A stretch of 64,000 nt of DNA from Agromyces marinus (GTDB lineage Bacteria; Actinomycetota; Actinomycetes; Actinomycetales; Microbacteriaceae), in assembly GCF_021442325.1 (NCBI RefSeq), contig NZ_CP087879.1, forward strand, positions 1,984,001-2,048,000, in the 5' to 3' direction. Positions 35,877 through 44,221 of this stretch are shown piece after piece; the first letter of the stretch is position 1, and each line of letters opens with the position of its first letter. Both the position numbers and the translations under genes were made by a program. The notes beneath the pieces are model-generated. The model was not told the DNA's origin, searched no databases, and was given only the letters and a program-made list of their open reading frames with translations.

Positions 35877-37045
35877 CCCGCACCGACCCCCGTCCGATCC
35901 TCGTCGCGACGCGGCGCACCGCGATCGCGACCGCCGCGCGCGGATTCGCACGCCACACGGTCGACGCGCTCGCCGCACCCGTGCTCGCCGACGTCGCCCG
36001 CACCGTGGCCCCGGCCGGAGCCCCGATCGACGACGTGATCCTCGGCAACTGCATGGGGCCGGGCGGCGACCTCGCCCGGGTCGCGGCGCTGCGCGCCGGG
36101 CTCGGCACGCACGTGCCCGGCGTGACCGTCGACCGGCAGTGCGGTTCGGGACTCGACGCGGTCGTCCAGGCCGCTTCGCGCGTTCGCGCGGGCGACGCGT
36201 CGCTCGTGCTCGCGGGCGGCGCCGAGTCGGCGTCCACCGCACCCCACCGGCACTGGCCCGACGGCGGCGCACGCTACACGCGCGCGCCGTTCGCCCCGAC
36301 CGGCTTCCCCGACCCCGACATGGGCCCGGCCGCCGAACACCTCGCACGGGCTCGGGGCATCGGCCGCGATCGACAGGACGCCTGGGCCGCGCGTTCCCAT
36401 GCACTCGCCGCCGCCGCCCGCGACGCGGGCCGCTTCGCCGCCGAGATCGTGCCCGTCGACGGCGTCGACCGCGACGACCGGCCGCGCGCCTCGATCGATG
36501 CGGCGGTGCTGGCCAGGTTCGAGCCGGCGTTCCCGACCGCCGGCCGAGCGGATGCCGCGTCCGGACGGCACGACCGCGGAACCGTGACCGGGGGCAACTC
36601 GTGCGGCTTCTCCGACGGGGCCGCGGCCATGGCCGTGACCACGGCCGCCGTCGCACGCGCGACCGGGCTCCCCGCCCTCCGGGTGCGTTCGGTCGCGATC
36701 GCCGCGGGCGACCCGGCGCTGCCCGGGCTCGGGGCGGCATGGGCCGGCCGGCGTGCCCTCGAGCGCGCCGGGATGACCCCGCACGACCTCGGATTCGTCG
36801 AGATCACCGAGGCGTTCGCCGCCCAGGTGCTGGCCGTGAGCGACGAACTCGGCCTCGACGAGGCCACCATCTCGGGCGACGGCGGCGCGATCGCGCTGGG
36901 CCACCCGTGGGGCGCCTCCGGCGCCGTGCTGCTCGTCCGCCTCGCCGCCCGCATGGCGGCCGCAGACGACGCGCGCGCGGGCCTGGCCGCCTGCTCGATC
37001 GGCGGAGGGCAGGGCGTCGCCATGATCGTGGAGCGCGTGGCATGA
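35873..37045 (+). CDS. Thiolase-family enzyme in the biotin operon
   Basis: 390 residues with all thiolase catalytic sites: nucleophile Cys in VDRQCGSGLDAV, His in ALGHPWGASGA, and the second Cys in AACSIGGGQGVA. ITEAFAAQV near the C-terminus is also typical. It condenses or cleaves 3-ketoacyl-CoA. Together with the preceding ligase it could lengthen or shorten an acyl chain feeding biotin synthesis, or serve unrelated fatty-acid use. The start overlaps the ligase stop by four bases, and the bioM start overlaps its own stop. Confidence 0.86.
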   Translation: MTRTDPRPILVATRRTAIATAARGFARHTVDALAAPVLADVARTVAPAGAPIDDVILGNCMGPGGDLARVAALRAGLGTHVPGVTVDRQCGSGLDAVVQAASRVRAGDASLVLAGGAESASTAPHRHWPDGGARYTRAPFAPTGFPDPDMGPAAEHLARARGIGRDRQDAWAARSHALAAAARDAGRFAAEIVPVDGVDRDDRPRASIDAAVLARFEPAFPTAGRADAASGRHDRGTVTGGNSCGFSDGAAAMAVTTAAVARATGLPALRVRSVAIAAGDPALPGLGAAWAGRRALERAGMTPHDLGFVEITEAFAAQVLAVSDELGLDEATISGDGGAIALGHPWGASGAVLLVRLAARMAAADDARAGLAACSIGGGQGVAMIVERVA

Positions 37046-37722
37046 GCGTCATCCGCTTCGACGGGGTCGGTCACCGCTACGGCGACGAGACCGTCCTCGA
37101 TGGCGTCGACCTCGAACTCGCCGAGCGCCGCGTCGGCATCGTCGGCGCGAACGGCTCAGGCAAGTCGACGCTCGCCCGCATGATCAACGGCCTCGTGACG
37201 CCGACCAGCGGCACCGTGACCGTCGACGGCCTCGACGTCGCCCGCCACGGCCGCGAGGTGCGGCGCCGGGTCGGTTTCGTCTTCACCGACGCCGACACGC
37301 AGATCGTCATGCCGACCGTGCGTGAAGACGTCGCGTTCACCCTGCGACGGCACCGGCTCGACCCCGGCACCGCCGCCGCCCGCGTCGACGCCGTGCTCGA
37401 GCGCTTCGGGCTCGCGGACCTCGCGGATCGGCCGGCGCACCGCCTGTCGGGCGGGCAGAAGCAGCTGCTCGCGCTGGCATCCGTCCTCGTCGGGGAGCCC
37501 GCGATCGTCGTCGCCGACGAACCCACGACCCTCCTCGACGCGCGCAACGCACGCCGGATCGCCGAGCACTTCGCAACGCTCGACCAGCAGCTCGTCGTCG
37601 TCAGCCACCACCTCGAACTGCTCGAGTCGTTCGATCGGGTGGTCGTCGTCGAGGGCGGTCGCATCGTGGCCGACGACGTTCCCGACCGCGCGCTCGACGC
37701 GTACCGCGCCCTGATCGGGTGA
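37042..37722 (+). CDS. bioM: Biotin ECF transporter ATPase
   Basis: 226 residues of an ABC ATPase of the ECF type. Walker A is VGANGSGKSTLAR (about residues 34-46), with Q-loop FTDADTQIVMPT, signature RLSGGQKQLLAL, Walker B IVVADEPTTLLD and switch His VVSHH. It powers biotin uptake with BioY and BioN. The TLLD in place of the usual TGLD after Walker B is a small oddity. Confidence 0.92.
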   Translation: MSVIRFDGVGHRYGDETVLDGVDLELAERRVGIVGANGSGKSTLARMINGLVTPTSGTVTVDGLDVARHGREVRRRVGFVFTDADTQIVMPTVREDVAFTLRRHRLDPGTAAARVDAVLERFGLADLADRPAHRLSGGQKQLLALASVLVGEPAIVVADEPTTLLDARNARRIAEHFATLDQQLVVVSHHLELLESFDRVVVVEGGRIVADDVPDRALDAYRALIG

Positions 37723-37729
37723 GCCGCGC

Positions 37730-38323
37730 ATGATCGGCGTCCACCACCCCGGCGACTCGGTGCTCCACCGACTGCCCGCACCGGCCAAGCTCGGCCTGCT
37801 CGCGCTCGCGCTGACCGTCACGGCGGTCGCCGGGACCCCCGCGGTGCTCGGCGTCGCCGGCGCCGTCACCGTCGGCCTGTTCGCGCTCGCGGGCATCCCC
37901 GTGCGCGTCGCCTGGCGGCAGGTCTCCCCCATCCTCTGGGTACTCGCGTTCGCGGTTCCCGTCCAGTGGTTCTTCGCCGGATGGGAGGCCGCCGCGACGA
38001 TGGCCGGGCGGCTCGTGATCGCCGTCGCGCTCGCGGCCGTGTACACGCTGACGACCACGGTCACCGCGACCCTCGACGCCGTGCAGCTGCTCCTGCGGCC
38101 CTTCGCACGCTGGGTCGACCCAGACCGGATCGGGCTCGCCCTCGCCCTCGCCATCCGCTGCGTCCCGCTGCTCGCCGACCTCGTCCGCGAGGTCCTCGAC
38201 GCGCGCCGCGCGCGCGGCGCCGAGGGCTCGCCGACCGCGTTCGCCGTGCCCGTGATGGTGCGCACCCTCCGGACCGCGGACCGCCTCGGCGAGGCGCTCA
38301 TGGCGCGCGGCGTGGACGACTGA
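37730..38323 (+). CDS. bioN: Biotin ECF transporter coupling (T) component
   Basis: 197 residues with about five membrane helices. The ECF T-component marks are visible: HRLPAPAKLGLLA at the start and the coupling-helix Ala-Arg-Gly motifs late in the protein (DARRARGAEG and EALMARGVDD). It starts 7 bases after bioM and is the last gene of the operon. Confidence 0.9.
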   Translation: MIGVHHPGDSVLHRLPAPAKLGLLALALTVTAVAGTPAVLGVAGAVTVGLFALAGIPVRVAWRQVSPILWVLAFAVPVQWFFAGWEAAATMAGRLVIAVALAAVYTLTTTVTATLDAVQLLLRPFARWVDPDRIGLALALAIRCVPLLADLVREVLDARRARGAEGSPTAFAVPVMVRTLRTADRLGEALMARGVDD

Positions 38324-38328
38324 GGTCG

Positions 38329-38463
38329 TCCCCGCCCCCGCCCCCGCCACCCGTCGCCCGCCACCCGTCGCCCGTCGCCCGCCCCCCGCCGCCCGTCGCC
38401 CCCGCCGCCCGTCGCCCGTCGCCCGTCGCCCCCGCCGCCGCCGCCGCCCCCCCGCCGCCCCCT
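38329..38463 (+). repeat. C-rich low-complexity tract (CCCGTCGCC-like units)
   Basis: About 130 bases of nearly pure C with G and T, built from imperfect CCCGTCGCC, CCCGCCGCC and CCACCCGTCGCC units just after the bioN stop. The minus strand is a run of G clusters that could form a quadruplex. No gene is supported here. It may act in transcription termination or be a slippage hotspot. Confidence 0.75.
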
Positions 38464-38540
38464 CCGTTCAGGATGAACGGATGCAGCGACGGCGTGTCGC
38501 GCCGCGACACGCCGCCTGCGGCCGAGTTCGTCCTGAACGG
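38464..38540 (+). repeat. 77-bp palindromic element, copy A
   Basis: Ends are perfect inverted repeats (CCGTTCAGGA / TCCTGAACGG). The centre is a perfect 10-bp stem GGCGTGTCGC-gcc-GCGACACGCC. Copy B at 39043-39119 has exactly the same length and orientation, with 14 differences. It looks like a REP or miniature transposable element. Confidence 0.75.
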
Positions 38541-38555
38541 CACGATCGCGACTGC

Positions 38556-38592
38556 CGCACTGATCAGGACGTACCTGGCGCACTGATCAGGA
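38556..38592 (+). repeat. Short direct repeat CGCACTGATCAGGA-like
   Basis: CGCACTGATCAGGA at 38556-38569 recurs at 38579-38592 with 23 bp between starts. The second copy contains the stop codon of the reverse-strand gene. Confidence 0.5.
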
Positions 38593-38934
38593 AGCACCTC
38601 CCGGCGCGGGCGATGCGAGCCGGAAGCGGTCGACCCCACCGACCACGAACAGGCCGTCGAGCACCTCGGGGGCGAGCGTCGCCGCGATCGGGTCGTCGAA
38701 TCGCACCGTCGCCTCGTCGACGAGCTGCCCGTACACGGCGGCGACGCTTGCCGAATGGAACCGGGTGTCCACCCCGGCTGGAGCCTCGGAGCCGGCCGCC
38801 GCGGTTCCCGCGCTGTACTCGCGGAGCGTCCCGTCGCGATCGGAGTACGTCGCGAACAGCACCACCGACACGCCGGTCAGCGGCGCTCCCGGCGCCGCAC
38901 CCACCCCGATCGCGATCTTCCCACCGGTTCGCAT
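38587..38934 (-). CDS. Orphan hypothetical protein between palindromic elements
   Basis: 115 residues with no recognised domain. It begins MRTGGKIAIGVGAAPGAPLTGVSV and ends in a Pro/Gly-rich tail. GGAG lies seven bases before the ATG, which supports real translation. It stands alone, convergent with bioN, and is bracketed by the two 77-bp palindromic elements. A small cargo gene or an isolated remnant are both possible. Confidence 0.5.
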   Translation of the reverse strand: MRTGGKIAIGVGAAPGAPLTGVSVVLFATYSDRDGTLREYSAGTAAAGSEAPAGVDTRFHSASVAAVYGQLVDEATVRFDDPIAATLAPEVLDGLFVVGGVDRFRLASPAPGGAS

Positions 38935-39042
38935 GGCATGTCTCCGTCTCGTCGTTCGGCGTCCTTCGACCGTGGGAATCGAGGAGGGCTCGCGGAAACC
39001 GCGCGAGGCCGAGCGGTCGGCATCCGTCGCCAGCCGCGATCG

Positions 39043-39119
39043 CCGTTCAGGACAAAGAGATGTCGCTGCGGCGTGTCGCGCTGCGACACACCGCCGCCGG
39101 CCGAATCCGTCCTGAACGG
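39043..39119 (+). repeat. 77-bp palindromic element, copy B
   Basis: Same terminal inverted repeats as copy A. The central stem GGCGTGTCGC-gct-GCGACACACC has one mismatch. It lies between the orphan gene's promoter and tRNA-Lys. Confidence 0.75.
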
Positions 39120-39160
39120 CGAGTCCGGGCGGTCACGGTCGGATGTGCGACGGTGAAGTG

Positions 39161-39196
39161 CCCGGGAACGACGAAGACCCCGGGAACGACGAAGAC
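39161..39196. repeat. 18-bp tandem repeat, two copies
   Basis: The unit GGGAACGACGAAGACCCC is repeated with period 18, immediately past the hairpin that follows tRNA-Lys on the reverse strand. The T/C-rich reverse-strand tail may help termination. Confidence 0.6.
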
Positions 39197-39217
39197 CCCG
39201 GCGATCGCTCGCCGGGG
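39196..39217 (-). terminator. tRNA-Lys terminator hairpin
   Basis: A perfect 9-bp stem CCCCGGCGA / TCGCCGGGG with loop TCGC, six bases beyond the CCA end of tRNA-Lys on the reverse strand, followed by TCTTCGTCGTT. Confidence 0.75.
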
Positions 39218-39222
39218 CCTGC

Positions 39223-39298
39223 TGGTGCACCCCCAGGGACTTGAACCCTGAACCCACTGATTAAGAGTCAGTTGCTCTGCCGATTGAGCTAGAGGTGC
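39223..39298 (-). tRNA. tRNA-Lys (anticodon CTT)
   Basis: The reverse strand folds as a 73-nt cloverleaf beginning GCACCTCTAGCTCAATCGGC. The anticodon arm is CTGAC TCTTAAT CAG-like with CTT, the T arm has GGTTCAAGTCC, and the discriminator is A. The CCA end is encoded (39223-39225). Confidence 0.96.
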
Positions 39299-39451
39299 GT
39301 CTCGGTCGGACTTCGTGAACCCCGAACCGAGAGACCACGGTATCAGTTCGCGTGACGATCATGAAATCGGCGCGTGTCGGGTGCCGGTCGAGCGCGGATC
39401 GGGTGCGGCCGCACCCGCGGCCGCCCCGCCGTGCGTCGATAGTCTGTCCCG

Positions 39452-40240
39452 GTGACGGATGCCACCTACGCCGACGATCTCGCCCTGGCCCTCGAACTGG
39501 CCGACCTCGCCGATGCGGCCGCGATGGCCCGCTTCCGCGCGGTCGACCTCAGGATCGACACGAAACCCGACCGCACGTTCGTGACCGAGGCCGACCTGGC
39601 CGTCGAGCGCGCGGTCCGCGAGGTGCTCTCCGAACGGCGCCCCGGCGACGGCATCCTGGGCGAGGAGTACGGCACCGAGGGCAGCGGTTCGCGGCGGTGG
39701 ATCATCGACCCGATCGACGGCACCTCGAACTTCCTCCGCGGCGTGCCCGTCTGGGGTGCGCTCATCGCGCTCACCGTCGACGGCGTGCCGGTCGTCGGCG
39801 TCGCCTCGATGCCCGCGCTCGGGCGGCGCTGGTGGGGCGCGACCGGTCTCGGCGCGCAGACGACGGATGCCCCGGGCGCGACGCCCCGCGACATCCGCGT
39901 GTCGAGCGTCGCCGACCTCGGCGACGCATCGCTCAGCTTCCAGAGCATCGCGCAGTGGCGCGACGCGGGCTACCTCGAGCGCCTGCTGGCGCTCGGCGAA
40001 CGGGTGTGGCGCGACCGGGCGTACGGAGACCTGTGGTCGTACTGCCTGCTCGCCGAGGGCCTGGTCGACATCGTCGGCGAGTTCGACGTGAAGGCGTGGG
40101 ACCTGACCGCGCTGATCCCGATCGTCGAGGGCGCCGGCGGGCGATTCACGTCCGTCACGGGCGAGGCGGGCGCCGGCAACGGCAGTGCGCTCGCGACGAA
40201 CGGGCTGCTGCACGACGCCGTGCTCGAGGCCCTGACGTGA
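39452..40240 (+). CDS. hisN: Inositol-monophosphatase-fold phosphatase, probable histidinol-phosphatase
   Basis: 262 residues. The metal-site motifs are DTKPDRTFVTEADLAVE, GEEYG, WIIDPIDGTSNFLRG and, late, EFDVKAWDLTALIPI. The set resembles HisN, the histidinol-phosphatase of actinobacteria, more than true inositol phosphatases, but related families overlap, so the symbol is provisional. The GTG at 39452 is the first start in frame. Its stop overlaps the start of the LLM gene by four bases. Confidence 0.8.
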   Translation: MTDATYADDLALALELADLADAAAMARFRAVDLRIDTKPDRTFVTEADLAVERAVREVLSERRPGDGILGEEYGTEGSGSRRWIIDPIDGTSNFLRGVPVWGALIALTVDGVPVVGVASMPALGRRWWGATGLGAQTTDAPGATPRDIRVSSVADLGDASLSFQSIAQWRDAGYLERLLALGERVWRDRAYGDLWSYCLLAEGLVDIVGEFDVKAWDLTALIPIVEGAGGRFTSVTGEAGAGNGSALATNGLLHDAVLEALT

Positions 40241-41172
40241 GCCGGGCGCTCGAGGTCTGCATCTTCACCGAGCCCCAGCAGGGCGCGAGCTACGACGAGC
40301 AGCTCGCACAGGCGCAGGCGACCGAGCGGCTCGGGTTCGACGGCTGGTTCCGCAGCGACCACATCCTGCGCATGGGCGCGGGCGACCCGATGCCCGGACC
40401 ATCGGACGCCTGGACGACCCTCGCCGGCATCGCGCGAGAGACCGATCGGATCCGGCTCGGAACGCTCGTCTCCCCCGTGACGTTCCGGCACCCGGGCCTG
40501 CTCGCGATCCAGGTCGCCCAGGTCGACGACATGTCGGGCGGCCGGGTCGAGCTCGGGCTCGGCGCGGGATGGTTCGGCTCCGAGCACGCGGCCTACGGCA
40601 TCCCGTTCCCCCGCCGGCGGTTCGACCTCCTCGAGGAGCAGCTGCAGGTCGTCACCGGGCTCTGGCAGACCGCCGTCGGCGGGCGGTTCTCGTTCGCGGG
40701 CGAGCACTACGACCTCGCCGACGCGCCCGCGCTGCCGAAGCCCGTGCAGTCGCCGGTTCCGCTGATCATGGGCGGCGGCGGTCGCACGCGACTGCCCGCG
40801 CTCGCGGCGCGATTCGCGACGGAATTCAACCGCGGCTTCTCCGACGAGGACGAGATCGCCGCATCCTTCGCGCGCGTGCGCGCCGCGTGCGAGGCGATCG
40901 GCCGCGATCCCGGCACCATGCGGCTGAGCGTCGCGCTGCCGACGGTCGTGGCGTCGGATGACTCGACCTACCTCGCACGACTGGCCGCGATCCGCGCCGA
41001 TCCCGACACGTTCGCGGCGGTCAACCTGGCCGGCACCCCCGAGGTCGCGGTCGAGAAGATCCGGCGGCTCGCCGATCTCGGCGCCGATCGGGTGTACCTC
41101 CAGCTCGTCGACCAGCGCGACCTCGACCACGTCGAGCTCATCGCGACCGAGGTCCTCCCCCACGTCCGCTGA
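40237..41172 (+). CDS. LLM-class flavin-dependent oxidoreductase
   Basis: 311 residues of the luciferase-like TIM barrel. Visible family blocks are AQATERLGFDGWFRSDH, RIRLGTLVSPVTFRHPGLLA, GGRVELGLGAGW and PLIMGGGG. Actinobacterial members mostly use F420, and I cannot tell F420 from FMN here. The GTG start overlaps the hisN-like stop, so the two are translated together. The substrate is unknown. Confidence 0.86.
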   Translation: MSRALEVCIFTEPQQGASYDEQLAQAQATERLGFDGWFRSDHILRMGAGDPMPGPSDAWTTLAGIARETDRIRLGTLVSPVTFRHPGLLAIQVAQVDDMSGGRVELGLGAGWFGSEHAAYGIPFPRRRFDLLEEQLQVVTGLWQTAVGGRFSFAGEHYDLADAPALPKPVQSPVPLIMGGGGRTRLPALAARFATEFNRGFSDEDEIAASFARVRAACEAIGRDPGTMRLSVALPTVVASDDSTYLARLAAIRADPDTFAAVNLAGTPEVAVEKIRRLADLGADRVYLQLVDQRDLDHVELIATEVLPHVR

Positions 41173-41276
41173 CCCGCCGTCGTCCTGCGCGGCCCGCACC
41201 GGCGTCATCGTGTCGGGAACGTCTGCGCAGTCGCGTACCCTTGGAACCGAGGGCCGGGGGGCCTCGGGGGGAAGAC

Positions 41277-41543
41277 ATGCGGGCGATGACACGCCGACGA
41301 CACGAGGTCGTCGAACAGGAACCGCGCGTTCCGGGGGATGACCCGTACGCCGACTACCTGGCCTGGAAGGCCGAGCGCGACGCCGAAGCGGCCGCACTCG
41401 CGGCAACCGAGGGCGGTGCGGATGCCGGTGACGGCACCGTGTCCGCCGATGCGAGCGGCGACTCCGACGACGCCGCGGTCCGGGGCGGGTGGCTCCGAAG
41501 GATCACCGCGCTCGGACACGTCAACGCGGCCCGGGGCCGCTGA
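41277..41543 (+). CDS. Small charged hypothetical protein
   Basis: 88 residues, strongly charged. It contains DPYADYLAWKAERDAEAAAL and an acidic Gly/Ala/Asp linker, then a basic GGWLRRITALGHVNAARGR end. GGGGGGAAG lies just before the ATG, which supports translation. No family is recognised. Confidence 0.6.
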   Translation: MRAMTRRRHEVVEQEPRVPGDDPYADYLAWKAERDAEAAALAATEGGADAGDGTVSADASGDSDDAAVRGGWLRRITALGHVNAARGR

Positions 41544-41613
41544 GCCGACATGCACGAACGCGGCGCGCTCGATGCACGCCGCGTTCGGTGGCACAGCGTG
41601 CGATGACGGCCGG

Positions 41614-41982
41614 TGGTGGAGATGGGGGGAATCGAACCCCCGTCCATCGCTGGGATTCCACGGTTTCTCCGGGCGCATCCTGTGAAGCGTTCTGCTCGGC
41701 CCCGACCCTTGCCACAGGCAGCCAGGTCGACGGGCCCAGCCTGAAGAAAGTCCCGTACGACGCTCAGGCGACGTCGTACAGCGAGTTCCCTTGATGACGC
41801 CAGCGACCGGGGCGGGAACGAACCCGGGCTGACGGACTAACGGACTCGCTTAGGCAGCGAGGGCGTAGTCGTTCTGCGACTTATTGGCAGTTATTGGTTC
41901 GCAGGGAGCGTTCACGAGATAACCCTGCATCCTCGGCCCGCTTCTCGTGGTCTCGCAGGCGATGTCGAAACCGATCATCCCC
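41614..41982 (-). ncRNA. ssrA: tmRNA (transfer-messenger RNA)
   Basis: A 369-nt RNA that rescues stalled ribosomes with SmpB. The reverse strand starts GGGGATGATCGGTTTCGACA, pairs GGGGATG with CATCTCC at the 3' end, and finishes with a T arm GGGTTCGATTCCCCC and encoded CCA. The tag reading frame (41850-41888) encodes ANKSQNDYALAA and stop, ending in the usual ALAA degron. smpB lies about 1.6 kb upstream on the same strand. A possible -10 (TATCCT, 42075-42080, reverse strand) lies about 93 bases upstream of the mature 5' end. Confidence 0.95.
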
Positions 41983-42031
41983 ATGAGACGCGCTCCGACA
42001 TGGTCGGAGGCGGGTCGTCATCGCACGCTGT

Positions 42032-42046
42032 GGAGTTGCCAACTCC
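42032..42046. promoter_or_regulatory. Short perfect palindrome upstream of tmRNA
   Basis: GGAGTT-gcc-AACTCC lies 50 bases upstream of the mature tmRNA 5' end, between ssrA and the SIMPL gene. It is inside the predicted precursor if the TATCCT promoter is right, so it may be a processing stem rather than an operator. Confidence 0.3.
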
Positions 42047-42180
42047 GCGGACCCCGAGGGGAACGCGGCCTTTCAGGATACACCAGTCGTGCACACGGGA
42101 TCCAGTGCGGCATAGGCTGGGCACGGCCGCAGGGCGGCCGACGGATGCCGCGCCCGCGGCCGTCTCCGGGGAGGAAGCGC

Positions 42181-42840
42181 ATGTCGACCACCATCTCGGT
42201 CACCGGTCGCGCCGATGAGCACGTCGAGCCCGAACTCGGCGTGCTCCGCCTGACCGTCGCCGCGAGCGGCCAGGACCGCGAGCACGTGCTCGCGCAGGTC
42301 GGGTCGGCCCATGAGCAGGTCCTGTCCGACCTCCGCGGGCTCGACGCCGCGGGCTCGCTGGAGTCGTGGTCTGCGGGGTCGCTGCGCGTCTGGTCGCATC
42401 GACCGTGGAACGCCGAGGGGCGGCGACTCCCGCTCGTGCACGAGGCCGCAGCCGAGGTCGAGGCCTCGTTCCGGGACCTCGATGCGCTCGGGGCGTGGGC
42501 GGGGCCGGCGGCATGGGCCGAGTCCGTCACGCTCGAGGGCATCGAATGGCGCCTGACCGAGGCGACGCGTTCGCGCGTGCACGAGTCCGCGCAGCGTCGG
42601 GCCGTGGCCGACGCGGTGCGGAAGGCGGGCGTCTACGCCGAGGCGCTGGGGCTCGCCGCGCCCGTCCCGGTCGAGATCGCCGACCACGGCATGCCAGGCG
42701 AGCGGCCGGTCCAGCGGAACCACCGGCAGGCGCCGGTGCGAGCGATGGCGATGGCGGATGCCGCGGCGCCCGCCGCGGAGTTCGCGCCGGCGAAGCTCGT
42801 CGTCGAGGCCGCCGTCGACGCGCGGTTCAGCACGCAGTGA
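42181..42840 (+). CDS. SIMPL (DUF541) domain protein
   Basis: 219 residues. The SIMPL/DUF541 family is suggested by TISVTGRADEHVEPELGVLRLTV at the start, the middle block with EVEASFRDLDALG, and the helix AVADAVRKAGVYAEALGL. The family's roles are vague (periplasmic or signalling-linked in some species). No signal peptide is seen, so this copy is probably cytosolic. GGGGAGG lies six bases before the ATG. Confidence 0.75.
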   Translation: MSTTISVTGRADEHVEPELGVLRLTVAASGQDREHVLAQVGSAHEQVLSDLRGLDAAGSLESWSAGSLRVWSHRPWNAEGRRLPLVHEAAAEVEASFRDLDALGAWAGPAAWAESVTLEGIEWRLTEATRSRVHESAQRRAVADAVRKAGVYAEALGLAAPVPVEIADHGMPGERPVQRNHRQAPVRAMAMADAAAPAAEFAPAKLVVEAAVDARFSTQ

Positions 42841-42851
42841 GCCGGGCGCGC

Positions 42852-43589
42852 TCAGTCGCGCTCGACGAGCCAGGACTCCAACGCCCGCAGCTCGGCGTCG
42901 TCGAGGCCCGATGCGACGAGGAACTCGCGCACCGAGCCGTGCCGCCGCTCGACCTCGTCGAGCGCGGACTCGATCGCCGCACGCGGGCTTCCGCCCATGA
43001 GGGTGCGCAGCTCGGGAGTGTCGGGGATGCCGTACCGGCCGATGAGCGTGACCATCTCCTCGAGCCACTCCCCCGCGAGCAGCGACTCGGTCACCACGTA
43101 GTCGGCGATGACCGACTCCCGATCGACGCCGGCCGCGAGCAGTGCGAGCGCGACCACGATGCCCGTGCGGTCCTTGCCCGCCGTGCAGTGCACGACCACG
43201 GCCCGGTCCCCGGCGGACGAGATCTCTCGGAGCACCTGGACGACGACACCCGCGTGCCGCGTGAGGATGCGATGGTACAGCTCGTCGAGCGAGATGCCGC
43301 GCTCGCCCTGCGAGGCGCCTGAGCCCTCGAACACGGGCAGCTGGAGCACCTCGATCTCGAGCCCCGAGATGTCGTCGGGCATCAGGCGCGACTCGTTCTC
43401 GTCGCGCAGGTCGACGACCACGCCGACCTCGAGCCTGCGGAGGGCGTCGCGCCCCTCCTCGCCGAGCCGGTGCAGTCCGTCGGAACGGAACAGGCGGCCG
43501 TAGCGGACGCTGCCGCCACGTGCCGGAAGCCCGCCGACGTCGCGGAAGTTGTAGGTGCCCGGCACCGGGATGCGCGTCGAGATCTCCAC
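42852..43589 (-). CDS. Tyrosine/serine phosphatase (DSP-like)
   Basis: 245 residues. The catalytic P-loop CX5R is VVHCTAGKDRTGIVVALAL, with the general acid region upstream. TYNFRDVGGLPARGG at the start and VVDLRDENE are the marks of the actinobacterial PtpB-like lipid/tyrosine phosphatase family. The GTG at 43587-43589 begins the frame, since no ATG fits. It is 41 bases downstream of smpB. No signal peptide. Confidence 0.85.
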   Translation of the reverse strand: MEISTRIPVPGTYNFRDVGGLPARGGSVRYGRLFRSDGLHRLGEEGRDALRRLEVGVVVDLRDENESRLMPDDISGLEIEVLQLPVFEGSGASQGERGISLDELYHRILTRHAGVVVQVLREISSAGDRAVVVHCTAGKDRTGIVVALALLAAGVDRESVIADYVVTESLLAGEWLEEMVTLIGRYGIPDTPELRTLMGGSPRAAIESALDEVERRHGSVREFLVASGLDDAELRALESWLVERD

Positions 43590-43630
43590 GACGCGGAGTC
43601 TAACCCGACCCGCCGACCGGAGCCGGGGAA

Positions 43631-44107
43631 CTACTCGCCGAGATGACGCCGGGAGGCCATCGCGCGATCGGCCTCGCGCTTGTCCTGTCGCTCGCGCAGC
43701 GCCTGGCGCTTGTCGTACTCCTTCTTGCCCTTGGCGACCGCGAGTTCGACCTTCGCGCGCCCGTCCTTGAAGTACAGCGACAACGGGATGAGCGTGTAGC
43801 CGCCGTCCTTGGTCTTGTGGCTGATCTTCACGATCTCCTGCTTGTGCATCAGGAGCTTGCGCTTGCGTCGCGGGGCGTGGTTGTTCCACGTGCCCTGCGT
43901 GTACTCGGGGATGTGCACCGCGTCGAGCCAGATCTCGCCGCCGTCGATGAAGGCGTACCCGTCGACGAGCGACGCCCGGCCCTGGCGGAGCGACTTCACC
44001 TCGGTGCCCGAGAGCACGATGCCGGCCTCGTAGGTGTCCTCGATCAGGTAGTCGTGGCGCGCCTTGCGGTTGGTCGCCACGACCTTCTCACCGCGTTCCT
44101 TGGGCAC
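43631..44107 (-). CDS. smpB: SsrA-binding protein
   Basis: 158 residues, normal length. It binds tmRNA and delivers it to stalled ribosomes. The family core [29 protein letters not shown]-type start, the GSYAF-like [19 protein letters not shown] and the basic C-terminal tail ([23 protein letters not shown]) are all present. The GTG at 44105-44107 has GGAG six bases upstream. It sits downstream of ftsX. Confidence 0.96.
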   Translation of the reverse strand: MPKERGEKVVATNRKARHDYLIEDTYEAGIVLSGTEVKSLRQGRASLVDGYAFIDGGEIWLDAVHIPEYTQGTWNNHAPRRKRKLLMHKQEIVKISHKTKDGGYTLIPLSLYFKDGRAKVELAVAKGKKEYDKRQALRERQDKREADRAMASRRHLGE

Positions 44108-44221
44108 GGTCCACTCCTCGCTTCGATGACGGATGCCGGCGGCGGTCGCCGGCGAGCCATTCAGTCTAGCGGCGGCCGCGGCATCCGCTGCCCGCCCGGC
44201 GGGGCTCGGCCGCGCCACGCG

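Noticed and set aside
38481-39251. Plus-strand open frame running through both palindromic elements
   Set aside because: It crosses two structured repeats and the tRNA-Lys end, has no start signal and shows an Arg-rich composition typical of shadows.
41489-41794. Open frame over the tmRNA
   Set aside because: It lies antisense to a clearly folded tmRNA and has no coding signature.
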